From: Paracoccus sp041927875
GTDB lineage: Bacteria; Pseudomonadota; Alphaproteobacteria; Rhodobacterales; Rhodobacteraceae
Direction: 5' to 3' (one strand)
DNA: 64,000 nt
Assembly (NCBI RefSeq): GCF_041927875.1
Contig: NZ_JBHFHN010000012.1
Shown here piece after piece: positions 7,392-15,831 of this stretch. The translations under genes were made by a program, and so were the position numbers. The notes beneath the pieces are model-generated. The model was not told the origin of the DNA. It saw nothing but the letters and a program-made list of their open reading frames with translations, and did no database searches. How positions within the stretch are numbered: the first letter of the stretch is position 1; each line of letters starts with the position of its first letter.

Positions 7392-8084
7392 ATGGCGATT
7401 GATGCGGTGACGAACCCGACGACCACGACGACCACCTCTGGCAAGCCCGCGACGCCGACAACGGGTGCGACTTCGGGCAGCAAGCCCAAGATCAGCAGCG
7501 ATTTCGAGACGTTTCTGAAAATGCTGACCACGCAGATGAAGAATCAGGATCCGATGAATCCCATCGAATCGGCCGATTATGCCGTGCAGTTGGCGACATT
7601 TTCGGGCGTGGAGCAGCAGGTGCGGACCAATGATCTGCTTGAGGCGATGACCGCCAGCCTAGGTGCAACCGGGCTGGGTCAGCTTGCCAACTGGGTCGGG
7701 ATGGATGTGCGCGTTGCCGCGCCCGCCTATCACGACGGTCGCAGCACGTCGCTGATGATCGAACCCAAGACGGGTGCGGACAAGGCCGTGCTGGTTTTCA
7801 CCGATGCCAACGGCCGCGACCTGGGGCGGGCCGAGATTGCGCCGGTCAGTGGCGGCCTGACCTGGCCCGCCGAGGTCAAGACCCGTCAGGATTGGCCGCC
7901 GGGCGTGTATGGATTTCGTCTGGAAAGCTGGGATGGCGACAAGAAGCTGGGCGAGGATGCCGTGCCCGTCTATGCGCGCGTGACCGAAGCACAGATCGGC
8001 AAAAAGGGCACCGAATTGGTTCTGCGCGGCGGCATCGTCATCGAGGCGAGCAAGGTGACGGCGATGCGCCAGCCCCCCGGCTGA
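7392..8084 (+). CDS. flgD: Flagellar hook capping protein FlgD
   Basis: A 230-residue hook assembly scaffold. After a Thr-rich N-terminus it shows the diagnostic FlgD core FLKMLTTQMKNQDPMNPI followed by ADYAVQLATFSGVEQQV (about residues 37-77). The FLGD Ig-like and tudor-like parts follow (FRLESWDGDKKLGEDAVPVY near 175-195). It caps the growing hook and is itself exported by the flagellar system. It lies 15 bp behind fliK with AAAGGA before the ATG, so the two form an operon. Hook assembly and hook-length control are thus encoded side by side. Confidence 0.93.
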   Translation: MAIDAVTNPTTTTTTSGKPATPTTGATSGSKPKISSDFETFLKMLTTQMKNQDPMNPIESADYAVQLATFSGVEQQVRTNDLLEAMTASLGATGLGQLANWVGMDVRVAAPAYHDGRSTSLMIEPKTGADKAVLVFTDANGRDLGRAEIAPVSGGLTWPAEVKTRQDWPPGVYGFRLESWDGDKKLGEDAVPVYARVTEAQIGKKGTELVLRGGIVIEASKVTAMRQPPG

Positions 8085-9453
8085 TGCGGGTCGTTTGGGT
8101 TGGTGGGAAGCAGGTGGTGCATGGCCCGTCGCGGGTCATGAACTGGGTGGATCGCGCTTTGCCGGGGATAAGCGATTTTTCCGTGGCGGGTAGGGGTGGG
8201 GCAGTGCGGGCGCTCGCTACGGCGGTGTATTCACCTGACCGAAACTGGCGCCGCAAACCAAATGGTCTGTTTGCGGGCGCGCATCGTCGCGCGCCAAGGC
8301 ACGCCTTGGTGAAAATCTCGCAGCCGCAGCCGGTCATCATGATTGGGAAGGGCATCATGATGGCGTTCCGAAATCTGGGCATGCGGGCGGTCGTCTAAGA
8401 AAACCGCGGGCGATTGGTCTTTTTAGAGCAGCTCCAGCGGTGGGCGTGGGAACGGCGTGTCTTGCCCATGCGCTACCACTCGCGCGACGTGGCGCTGCGG
8501 CGAAATGGTATTCACTTTGGCCGGGTCGACCTTGGGGCAGGCGCCGCGACGACCGCCTGAGCGGGCGCTGAGGCCATGGCGGACCACGGTATCGCCTGCA
8601 CACGGCGTGACCGGGGGCGGGTGAGCCCGTTGGCCGGCGCTTCGGCGTTCGGATTCGGGACCAGCGTCACAGTCGATGCCGCGATGGCGACGCTTTCGTA
8701 GTGTCGTCGCGCTGCGGCCGTCCGCCATGGCGGTTTAGCGGATTCAGGCGGTGCCTGATCGGGACGACATGAAAAGGAAAATCGCCGTTCAGCGGGTGGA
8801 GCAGGCGCTGACCATGAACGCGGACCTCAGGCTTGGGCAACGGCGACGGGATCCGGCGCTGATTGGCGCGGCGCGGGCCTCGGGTCGGGCTGGGGCGTAG
8901 GCGGACATTGGCGGGCGGCCCTTGTTTCTGCCGGTGGTTCAGCAGGGGCAGCGCTGTGGCTTTGCTGCGGCACACAGCGCGCGTGAAGGCTGCGCGATCA
9001 CACGGCGTTGTAGTGGCGCCGACCTTGGGCTGTCACCCGACCGCCGTTCCGACATCGCCGGGATGCGAACCGGGACCGGGTGCCCCGGCGGCGCTGCACC
9101 ATAGACGATCGCGCGGACGGAGGTTCCGCGTCGATGCCCGCCCCGGTTGCAGGCGTGCCGACGGGTGCTTTGCTCACTGCGCGACCTGCGGTATCACGAT
9201 GTGCAGCGCCTCTGGCGGCAGCATGACTGGCGCGCCTGGCGGAGGCGGTCTGGCGTCGCTCTCGCGCGGCAGGGCCATTGGACTGCGATGGCAGGCCGGG
9301 CACATCGTGCTGACTGCAAGCGCCGTCCTAACCCGGGGTGCTGCGCGGCGGAGTGCAGGGCTGAAGCGCGGGAAGTCTGCCGCGGCAGCCGCGACAGAAG
9401 ACGCCTGTCGGCTGCCCGACTGAACAGATCATGACCCGCGCAACACCGACCGC
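8085..9453. other. Stretch of 1.37 kb without a supportable gene
   Basis: Between flgD and ubiB no reading frame on either strand resembles a known family or carries the codon pattern of the neighbours. The longest (8863-9423 plus; 8998-9303 minus) give Arg/Gly/Pro-rich, low-information translations. In the minus direction several short Pro/Ala-rich segments appear in alternating frames, which would fit a decayed, frameshifted gene, but no intact domain is visible. I see no IS ends, tRNA or strong terminator. Confidence 0.6.
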
Positions 9454-10983
9454 CTACAGCCAGGCGCCGATCAGCACACCAAGCGCCACCAATGCGCCGC
9501 CCATGGCGGCCGCCGCCAGCCCCTTGCGATAGCGTCGGGGTGGGGTGACGGGGGGCGGGTTCAGACGGGCGTTCAGGCTGTCCTCGACCAGATGCGGCAG
9601 TTGCGGCCCGAAGCGGGCCAACGTCTGCGCGGTGCGCAACAGGTCGCGCGCCAGGGCGCGGGGGCCAAGGTTGGTGCGGATGTAGCTTTCCACGACCGGG
9701 CGGGCGACCTCCCAGATGTTGATCTGGGGATGCAGCGACCGGGCGACGCCCTCGACCACCACCATGGTGCGTTGCAAAAGGATCAGTTCGGTACGGGTCT
9801 GCATCCCGAAACGCTCGGTCACTTCGAACAGATAGGCGAGCAGCTTGGCCATGCTGATCTTGTCGGCATCGACGCCGAAGATCGGCTCGCCCACGGCGCG
9901 CAGGGCGCGGGCAAAGGCGTTCACATCGCGGTCACGGGGAACGTAGCCGGCCTCGAAATGCACCTCGGCGACGCGGCGATAATCACGCGCGATGAAGCCC
10001 ATCAGGATCTCGGCATAGACGCGACGGGTGTATTCGTCGATCTGCCCCATGATGCCGAAATCATACAGGATGATGTTACCATCAGCGCCGACCTTCATGT
10101 TGCCATGGTGCATGTCGGCGTGGAAAAATCCGTCGCGCAGCGCGTGTTTCAGGAATAGTTGCAGGATCCGTTCGCCCAGAACATGCGGGTCGTGACCGGC
10201 GGCGCGCAGCCCCGCGACATCACCGACCGAAACGCCCTCGGCCCAGTCGCTTGTCAGCACGCTGCGCCCCGACAGATCCCAATGCGGGCGCGGCGTCGTC
10301 AGGCCGGTGTCGGCTTCGGTATTGGCCACGAACTCGGATGCCGAGGCGGCCTCAAGCCGCAGGTCAAGTTCGCCCATCACCACGTTTTCAAAATGGGCGA
10401 TGATGTCGGTGGGGCGTAACCGGCGCGAGGCGGGCGACAGGGCCTCGATCAGCCGGGCGGCGAAGTGAAAGGCGTCGATGTCGCGGCGGAAGGCGCGTTC
10501 GATGCCCGGGCGCAGAACCTTGACCGCGACCTTGGCTCCGGTGTCGGCGCGATGCGCGGGATGGACCTGCGCGATGGATGCGGCGGCGACCGGCGGATCG
10601 AAGGTGGAAAAGGCGGCGGCAATGGGCTGGCCCAGCTCGGCCTCGATGGCGGCGCGGGCCTGATCGGTGGGAAAGGGCGGCAGCCGATCTTGCAGCACGC
10701 GCAATTGGTCGGCCAGATCGGCGCCCACCACATCGGGGCGCGTCGACAGGATCTGGCCGAACTTGATATAGGCCGGGCCAAGCGCGGTGATCGCCCGCGT
10801 CACCGGCGGCAGCGCCGGATCGCCCTTGTAGCCCAGCCAGCGGAAGGGCCAGCCCAGCACATGCGCCGCGATCCGCAGGCGCCGCGGCGCCTGCATCGCG
10901 TCCAGCGCCACGCCCATCGCCCCGGTGCGTTCAAAGGTCGCCCCGGTGCGGATCAGCCGCCAGATGTTATGGGGGCCGCGCAT
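9454..10983 (-). CDS. ubiB: Ubiquinone biosynthesis protein UbiB
   Basis: A 509-residue ABC1/UbiB-family atypical kinase-like protein. The family's KxGQ motif is seen as YIKFGQILSTRPDVVG (about residues 93-108). The ATP-site elements include the AVKVLRPGI strand and the HADMHHGNM loop followed by LYDFGIMG. Two C-terminal hydrophobic segments close the protein (AAAMGGALVALGVLIGAWL). UbiB is an ATPase needed for coenzyme Q hydroxylation steps or isoprenoid lipid access at the inner membrane. The start at 10983 (MRGPHNIW) lies one base after the ubiE stop, which makes a ubiE-ubiB operon; a longer in-frame start at 11046 would run into ubiE. Confidence 0.93.
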   Translation of the reverse strand: MRGPHNIWRLIRTGATFERTGAMGVALDAMQAPRRLRIAAHVLGWPFRWLGYKGDPALPPVTRAITALGPAYIKFGQILSTRPDVVGADLADQLRVLQDRLPPFPTDQARAAIEAELGQPIAAAFSTFDPPVAAASIAQVHPAHRADTGAKVAVKVLRPGIERAFRRDIDAFHFAARLIEALSPASRRLRPTDIIAHFENVVMGELDLRLEAASASEFVANTEADTGLTTPRPHWDLSGRSVLTSDWAEGVSVGDVAGLRAAGHDPHVLGERILQLFLKHALRDGFFHADMHHGNMKVGADGNIILYDFGIMGQIDEYTRRVYAEILMGFIARDYRRVAEVHFEAGYVPRDRDVNAFARALRAVGEPIFGVDADKISMAKLLAYLFEVTERFGMQTRTELILLQRTMVVVEGVARSLHPQINIWEVARPVVESYIRTNLGPRALARDLLRTAQTLARFGPQLPHLVEDSLNARLNPPPVTPPRRYRKGLAAAAMGGALVALGVLIGAWL

Positions 10984-10984
10984 G

Positions 10985-11746
10985 TTACAGCTTCCAGCCG
11001 GAATGCAGCGCGGCAATGCCCATCGACAGGTTGCGATAGCTGGCATTGCCGAAACCCGCCGCGCGGATCATCGCCAGGAAGCTGTCCTGATCGGGGAACT
11101 TGCGGATCGATTCCACCAGATACTGATAGCTGTCGCGATCCTTGGCGACGATTTCCCCCATCAGTGGGATGACGTTATAGGAATAGCGATCATAGGCCCA
11201 TTGCAGCGCCGGCACCGGGATCTGGCTGAACTCAAGCACCATCAGCCGACCACCGGGGCGCAGCACGCGCCAGGCCTCGGACAGGGCGTCGGCGATGCGG
11301 GTCACGTTTCGGATGCCAAAGCTGATCGTATAGACGTCGAAACTGTTGTCGGGAAAGGGCAGGGACATGGCGTCGCCCGTCACCCAGTTCAGGCTTTCGG
11401 CCATCTGTTCGGCCTCGGCGCGCTTGCGCCCCTCGACCAGCATCGGGTGGGTCATGTCGCAAACCGTGGCATGGGCGCCCGGCGCGCGGCGCAGGAACCG
11501 GAACGAGATGTCGCCGGTGCCGCCCGCCACATCCAGCAGCCGCTGGCCGGGGCGCGGCGCCAGCCAGTCCATCATCGCGTCTTTCCACAGCCGGTGGATG
11601 CCCACGCTCATCAGGTCGTTCATCACGTCATAGCGGCTGGCGACGCGGGAAAAGACGCCGTGGACAAGCCCGGCCTTTTCGTCCTCGGCCACGGTGCGGT
11701 TGCCGAAATGGGTGGTCTTGCCGTTGGGGTCGGTCATGGGCGTCAT
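10985..11746 (-). CDS. ubiE: Demethylmenaquinone/ubiquinone C-methyltransferase UbiE
   Basis: A 253-residue SAM-dependent methyltransferase. It has the FSRVASRYDVMNDLMSVGIH N-terminal block, SAM motif I LLDVAGGTGDISF (about residues 71-83), the PFPDNSFDVYTISFGIRNV motif and the C-terminal LxxGIAALHSGWK ending, all diagnostic of UbiE. It methylates the C-2 position of the quinone ring in ubiquinone biosynthesis. An alternative start is the Met at residue 4. It is divergent from mutM with a 70-bp gap that must hold both promoters, and it is followed by ubiB. Confidence 0.95.
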   Translation of the reverse strand: MTPMTDPNGKTTHFGNRTVAEDEKAGLVHGVFSRVASRYDVMNDLMSVGIHRLWKDAMMDWLAPRPGQRLLDVAGGTGDISFRFLRRAPGAHATVCDMTHPMLVEGRKRAEAEQMAESLNWVTGDAMSLPFPDNSFDVYTISFGIRNVTRIADALSEAWRVLRPGGRLMVLEFSQIPVPALQWAYDRYSYNVIPLMGEIVAKDRDSYQYLVESIRKFPDQDSFLAMIRAAGFGNASYRNLSMGIAALHSGWKL

Positions 11747-11816
11747 CCTGAAAGCTGCCCTTGTTTACGGGCGCGGGGCGCGCAACACAATGCGGCAGGC
11801 TGCACAGGGGAAGATG

Positions 11817-12668
11817 ATGCCGGAACTGCCCGAGGTTGAAACCGTCCGTCGCGGCCTGTTGCCGGTGATGGAGGGCGCGCGCATCACGCAGGCCACGGTG
11901 CGCCGCCCCGATCTGCGCTGGCCCCTGCCTGACCGCATGGCCGAGCGGCTGACCGGGGCGCGGGTCGACCGGCTGGGGCGGCGGTCGAAATACCTTCTGG
12001 CCGATCTCAGCACCGGCGAGACGCTGATCTGGCATCTGGGCATGTCGGGTCGGGTGCGGATCGATGGGGTGATGCCGGGCGATTTCACCCATGCCGCGGG
12101 CGACGATCCGCGCCACGACCATGTTGTGATGGCGATGGAGGGCGGCGCGACCGTGACCTTCAACGATGCCCGCCGCTTTGGGGCGATGGATCTGACGCCG
12201 ACCGACGCTTTGGCCGCGCATCCGCTGCTGGCCAGTCTGGGGCCGGAACCCTTTGGCAATGACTTCCACGAAGATCACCTGATCGCGCGGTTTCGCGGTC
12301 GCGCCGCCCCCGCCAAGGCGCTGCTGCTGGATCAGCGCGTCATCGCGGGCTTGGGCAATATCTATGTCTGCGAGGCGCTGAACCGGGCGGGGATCGACCC
12401 CCGCCGCGCCGGTGGCCGCATCGCTGCCACCCGCGTCGCCGCCCTTGTCCCAATCATTCGCGACGTTCTGTCCGAAGCGATCGAGGCCGGCGGATCGACC
12501 CTGCGCGACCACCGCCAGACCGACGGCAGCCTTGGCTATTTCCAGCACGCCTTCCGCGCCTATGGCCGCGAGGGCGCGCCCTGCGCCACCCCCGGCTGCA
12601 CCGGCACCATCCGCCGCATCGTGCAATCCGGGCGGTCGACCTTCTATTGCCCGACCTGCCAGAGGTGA
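11817..12668 (+). CDS. mutM: Formamidopyrimidine-DNA glycosylase (Fpg)
   Basis: A 283-residue base excision repair enzyme that removes 8-oxoguanine. It begins MPELPEVETVRRGL, where Pro2 is the catalytic N-terminal nucleophile after Met removal and Glu3 assists; this fixes the start at 11817 rather than the Met just before it. The helix-two-turn-helix region includes LLLDQRVIAGLGNIYVCEAL. The C-terminal zinc finger has its four cysteines (CATPGC and YCPTC). It stands alone between ubiE and an enoyl-CoA hydratase, the usual order in this family of bacteria. Confidence 0.96.
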   Translation: MPELPEVETVRRGLLPVMEGARITQATVRRPDLRWPLPDRMAERLTGARVDRLGRRSKYLLADLSTGETLIWHLGMSGRVRIDGVMPGDFTHAAGDDPRHDHVVMAMEGGATVTFNDARRFGAMDLTPTDALAAHPLLASLGPEPFGNDFHEDHLIARFRGRAAPAKALLLDQRVIAGLGNIYVCEALNRAGIDPRRAGGRIAATRVAALVPIIRDVLSEAIEAGGSTLRDHRQTDGSLGYFQHAFRAYGREGAPCATPGCTGTIRRIVQSGRSTFYCPTCQR

Positions 12669-12727
12669 CTTGCCAAATGGCGGCACGCTGTTAGGACAAT
12701 GGGCATGTCGCAGCCAGGAGGTGCCCG

Positions 12728-13504
12728 ATGGCCTATCAGACGCTGAATGTGGAAATCGAAGATTATGTGGCGCTGATCCGCCTGAACCGGCCCGAGGCGC
12801 TGAACGCGCTGAACCAGCAATTGCTGACCGAACTGGCCGAGGCGCTGCAAGATGCCGACGCCAATGACAAGGTGCGCTGCATCGTTCTGACCGGTAGCGA
12901 AAAGGCTTTCGCGGCGGGGGCCGACATCAAGGAAATGTCGTCGAAAACCTTTGTCGAGGTGTTCACCGAAGACCTGTTCACCCCCCAGACCGAGGCGCTT
13001 TTGCGCACCCGCAAGCCGATCATCGCGGCCGTCGCGGGCTATGCTCTGGGCGGCGGCTGCGAGCTGGCGATGATGTGCGACTTCATCATCTGCGCCGAAA
13101 ACGCCAAGTTCGGCCAGCCCGAGATCAACCTGGGGGTGGTCGCCGGCATCGGTGGCACCCAGCGGCTGACCCGGTTCGTGGGCAAGTCCAAGGCGATGGA
13201 CATGAACCTGACCGGCCGCTTCATGGATGCCGCCGAAGCCGAGCGTTCGGGCCTCGTCTCGCGCGTCGTGCCCACCGACAAGCTGGTGGCCGAGGCGATG
13301 GCGGCGGCGAAGAAGATCGCTTCGAAATCGCAGGTCGCGGTGATGGTGGTGAAAGAGGCGGTGAACCGCAGCTATGAAACCACGCTGCGCGAGGGCCTGC
13401 TGTTCGAACGCCGGATTTTCCATTCGCTGTTCGCCAGCGAGGATCAGAAGGAAGGCATGAGCGCATTCCTGGAAAAACGCGAGGCACAGTTCCGCGACAA
13501 ATAG
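12728..13504 (+). CDS. Enoyl-CoA hydratase
   Basis: A 258-residue crotonase-fold protein for the hydration of 2-enoyl-CoA in beta-oxidation or short-chain acid breakdown. The CoA-binding and oxyanion hole block is AFAAGADIKEM and AGYALGGGCELAMMCD, and the two catalytic glutamates are both present, in GGGCELA (about residue 113) and in FGQPEINLGVVAGIGG (about residue 133). Length and motif agree with mitochondrial-type short-chain enoyl-CoA hydratase. AGGAGG lies before the ATG. The rpsT promoter follows its stop. Confidence 0.9.
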   Translation: MAYQTLNVEIEDYVALIRLNRPEALNALNQQLLTELAEALQDADANDKVRCIVLTGSEKAFAAGADIKEMSSKTFVEVFTEDLFTPQTEALLRTRKPIIAAVAGYALGGGCELAMMCDFIICAENAKFGQPEINLGVVAGIGGTQRLTRFVGKSKAMDMNLTGRFMDAAEAERSGLVSRVVPTDKLVAEAMAAAKKIASKSQVAVMVVKEAVNRSYETTLREGLLFERRIFHSLFASEDQKEGMSAFLEKREAQFRDK

Positions 13505-13515
13505 GCCAAGCCCGG

Positions 13516-13544
13516 TTGACAGGATCGCCCGGCGCGCCTAGAAG
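13516..13544 (+). promoter_or_regulatory. Candidate housekeeping promoter of rpsT
   Basis: TTGACA (13516-13521), a 17-bp spacer and TAGAAG (13539-13544) give a full -35 and a four-of-six -10 match, 44 bp before the rpsT start. Confidence 0.6.
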
Positions 13545-13587
13545 CGCGGCTTCAAGATTTCCCCCGAACTGATCGGATTCGAGAGAC

Positions 13588-13860
13588 ATGGCCAATACGC
13601 CCCAATCCAAGAAGCGCGCACGCCAGACCGAGCGCCGCACCGCCGTGAACAAGGCGCGTCGTTCGCGTATCCGCACCTTCCTGCGCAAAGTCGAAGAGGC
13701 GATCGCCTCGGGCAACCAGGAAGCGGCGGTGGTCGCCCTGCGTGAAGCCCAGCCCGAACTGGCGCGCGGCGTGACCAAAGGCATCCTGCACAAGAACACC
13801 GTGGCGCGTAAGATCTCGCGCCTGTCGTCGCGCATCAAGTCGCTGGCGGCCGCGGCCTGA
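13588..13860 (+). CDS. rpsT: 30S ribosomal protein S20
   Basis: A 90-residue basic, helical protein with the classic S20 sequence: MANTPQSKKRARQTERR, then RSRIRTFLRKVEEAI and a C-terminal KNTVARKISRLSSRIK block. It binds 16S rRNA near the 5' domain and helps assemble the small subunit. It stands as a single-gene unit with its own promoter upstream and a strong intrinsic terminator 36 bp after the stop. In Rhodobacterales it regularly sits just before dnaA, as here. Confidence 0.97.
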   Translation: MANTPQSKKRARQTERRTAVNKARRSRIRTFLRKVEEAIASGNQEAAVVALREAQPELARGVTKGILHKNTVARKISRLSSRIKSLAAAA

Positions 13861-13895
13861 GGGCCGACAGAAGGGCCGACAGACCCACGGATGAC

Positions 13896-13935
13896 GACAA
13901 AGGGGCACCCGCAGGGGTGCCCCTTTGTCATTTTC
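13896..13935 (+). terminator. Intrinsic terminator after rpsT
   Basis: A perfect 15-bp stem (GACAAAGGGGCACCC with its complement) around a GCAG loop at 13896-13929, followed by ATTTTC. The A-rich and T-rich flanks mean it could work in both directions. Confidence 0.9.
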
Positions 13936-14381
13936 GGCAAATTATTGATTTTTATGGATTTTTGCCCCGCGCGTGGCGGATTTCGCGCAATCGGCAGATT
14001 CGATTCCGCTTTTGCAGAGTCAAGCGCGAAGTTCTGTTGCGGCCCGCTTGGCCCCCGCGTTAGCTTGTCCCTGCGATTCACGTCGCCTGGGGGACAGGCC
14101 CTGTCCGAATGATGGTTTCCTGCCAGAAACCATCGAACGAAAGCACCCGCCAACGGGTCGCCGGGGCCATGGGACGGTAACGTCCGCTGTCGATGATTGC
14201 CCTGACCCCCACTGCCATGGGGGAGGGGCTGGTAAGGGGTTTCTGCCGCTGGCTCGGCGGCGCGTCGATCTATTGCGATTCGGCGTCTGATCCCGTCCCC
14301 CCGGGCGCGGAAAGCACGACTCGGTGCAGCCGTCCGGCACCGGATTCGTGGGGGACAGATCGGACGCGCCGGATTCGACGA
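13936..14381. other. Region upstream of dnaA with several hairpins, no DnaA boxes seen
   Basis: About 450 bp precede dnaA. I find no good match to the DnaA box TTATNCACA on either strand, so an oriC here is not supported. Several compact inverted repeats occur: GGACAGG/CCTGTCC (14092-14106), GATGGTTTC/GAAACCATC with a 6-nt loop (14111-14134), GGACG-GTAA-CGTCC near 14171 and CCCCCA/TGGGGG near 14206. They may structure a long dnaA leader. No protein-coding gene is supported. Confidence 0.55.
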
Positions 14382-15734
14382 ATGCACAAAGACCACTGGG
14401 GGCAGGCCCGCGACGCGCTGTTGAAAAGCGTGGGGCAGAACAATTTCTCGACCTGGATCGAACCGATCCGCTGGCAAGGTGTCGAGGATCGGACTGCCGT
14501 GCTGGCCGTGCCGACCCGATTCTTTGGCGATTGGGTGCAACGCAACTTTGCCGATGCGATCCAGCGCGAATTGTCGCGCGGTGACGCGGGCGTCGATCGA
14601 ATCGAGTTCCGCGTGGCCGCCACCGCCCGCCGCGATCTGCCCGCAGCGCGCAGCCAGGGCGCCCCCAGCCCCGCCGCGCGCGCCGATGATGACCTGCCCG
14701 GCGCGCCGCTGGATCAGCGGTTCACATTTGACAGTTTCGTGGTTGGCAAGCCCAACGAACTGGCCCATGCCGCCGCCCGCCGCGTGGCCGAGGGTGGCGC
14801 CGTCAACTTCAACCCGCTGTTCCTGTATGGCGGCGTCGGCCTGGGCAAGACCCACCTGATGCACGCCATCGCACGCGAGTTGACCAGCCGCTTCCCCGAA
14901 CGCCGGGTGCTGTATCTGTCGGCCGAACAATTCATGTATCGCTTTGTTCAGGCCCTGCGCGAACGCACCGTCATGGATTTCAAGGAAATGTTCCGCAGCG
15001 TCGACGTGCTGATGGTCGATGATGTGCAGTTCATCGCCGGCAAGGACAGCACCCAGGAGGAGTTCTTCCACACGTTCAACGCCTTGGTCGATCAGGGCAA
15101 GCAGATCGTCATTTCCGCCGACCGCGCGCCGGGTGAGATCAAGGATCTTGAGGACCGCATCAAGTCGCGCCTGCAATGCGGGCTGATCGTCGATTTGCAC
15201 CCGACCGATTACGAACTGCGGCTGGGCATCCTTCAGGCCAAGACCGACGCCTTCCGCGCCGCGAATCCTGATGTGGTGATCGCCGACGGCGTGCTTGAGT
15301 TCCTGGCCCATCGCATCACCACCAATGTCCGCGTGCTGGAAGGCGCGCTGACCCGGCTTTTCGCCTTTGCCAGCCTGGTGGGGCGCGAGATCACCCTTGA
15401 TCTGGCCCAGGAATGTCTGGTCGACATCCTGCGCGCCAGCGACCGCCGCGTCACCATCGAGGACATCCAGCGCAAGGTGGCCGAGCATTACAATATCCGC
15501 CTGTCTGACATGATTGGCCCCAAGCGGGTGCGAACCCTGGCGCGGCCCCGGCAGGTGGCGATGTATCTGTCGAAACAGTTGACCACCCGGTCGCTGCCCG
15601 AAATCGGCCGCCGCTTTGGCGGGCGCGATCACACCACGATCATGCACGGCGTGCGCAAGGTCGAGGAGCTGATCGCCCAGGACAGCCAGTTGGCCGAGGA
15701 TCTGGGGATGCTGAAACGCCTGCTCGAAGCGTGA
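14382..15734 (+). CDS. dnaA: Chromosomal replication initiator DnaA
   Basis: A 450-residue replication initiator. Domain I (about 1-75) starts with the DALLKSVGQNNFSTWIEPI helix and is followed by an Ala/Pro-rich linker. The AAA+ domain has Walker A GGVGLGKTH (about 150-158) and Walker B VLMVDDVQFIAG. The C-terminal DNA-binding domain ends with the signature GGRDHTTIMHGVRKVE. It binds oriC as an ATP-bound oligomer to open the duplex. The start at 14382 gives the normal DnaA N-terminus (MHKDHWGQARDAL); longer in-frame starts would add a tail without homology. dnaN follows in the same direction. Confidence 0.97.
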   Translation: MHKDHWGQARDALLKSVGQNNFSTWIEPIRWQGVEDRTAVLAVPTRFFGDWVQRNFADAIQRELSRGDAGVDRIEFRVAATARRDLPAARSQGAPSPAARADDDLPGAPLDQRFTFDSFVVGKPNELAHAAARRVAEGGAVNFNPLFLYGGVGLGKTHLMHAIARELTSRFPERRVLYLSAEQFMYRFVQALRERTVMDFKEMFRSVDVLMVDDVQFIAGKDSTQEEFFHTFNALVDQGKQIVISADRAPGEIKDLEDRIKSRLQCGLIVDLHPTDYELRLGILQAKTDAFRAANPDVVIADGVLEFLAHRITTNVRVLEGALTRLFAFASLVGREITLDLAQECLVDILRASDRRVTIEDIQRKVAEHYNIRLSDMIGPKRVRTLARPRQVAMYLSKQLTTRSLPEIGRRFGGRDHTTIMHGVRKVEELIAQDSQLAEDLGMLKRLLEA

Positions 15735-15831
15735 ATCCCTCCGCAGCCAGACTTGACGATGACGGCGGAAGGCGTGACAGTTTCCGCCCAAGACCGGCCC
15801 TTCGCGGGCCGCACCGCTGAAGGATAAGGTC

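Noticed and set aside
8769..8900. 43-codon frame starting MKRKIAVQRVEQAL
   Set aside because: Reasonable-looking start but no ribosome binding site, no family resemblance and a short length; chance cannot be excluded.
8863..9423. Plus-strand frame of 186 codons in the flgD-ubiB gap
   Set aside because: Arg/Gly/Ser-rich translation without motif, no ribosome binding site and atypical codon choice.
13936..14381. Possible oriC next to dnaA
   Set aside because: No DnaA boxes and no AT-rich unwinding tract of convincing length; kept only as a hairpin observation.
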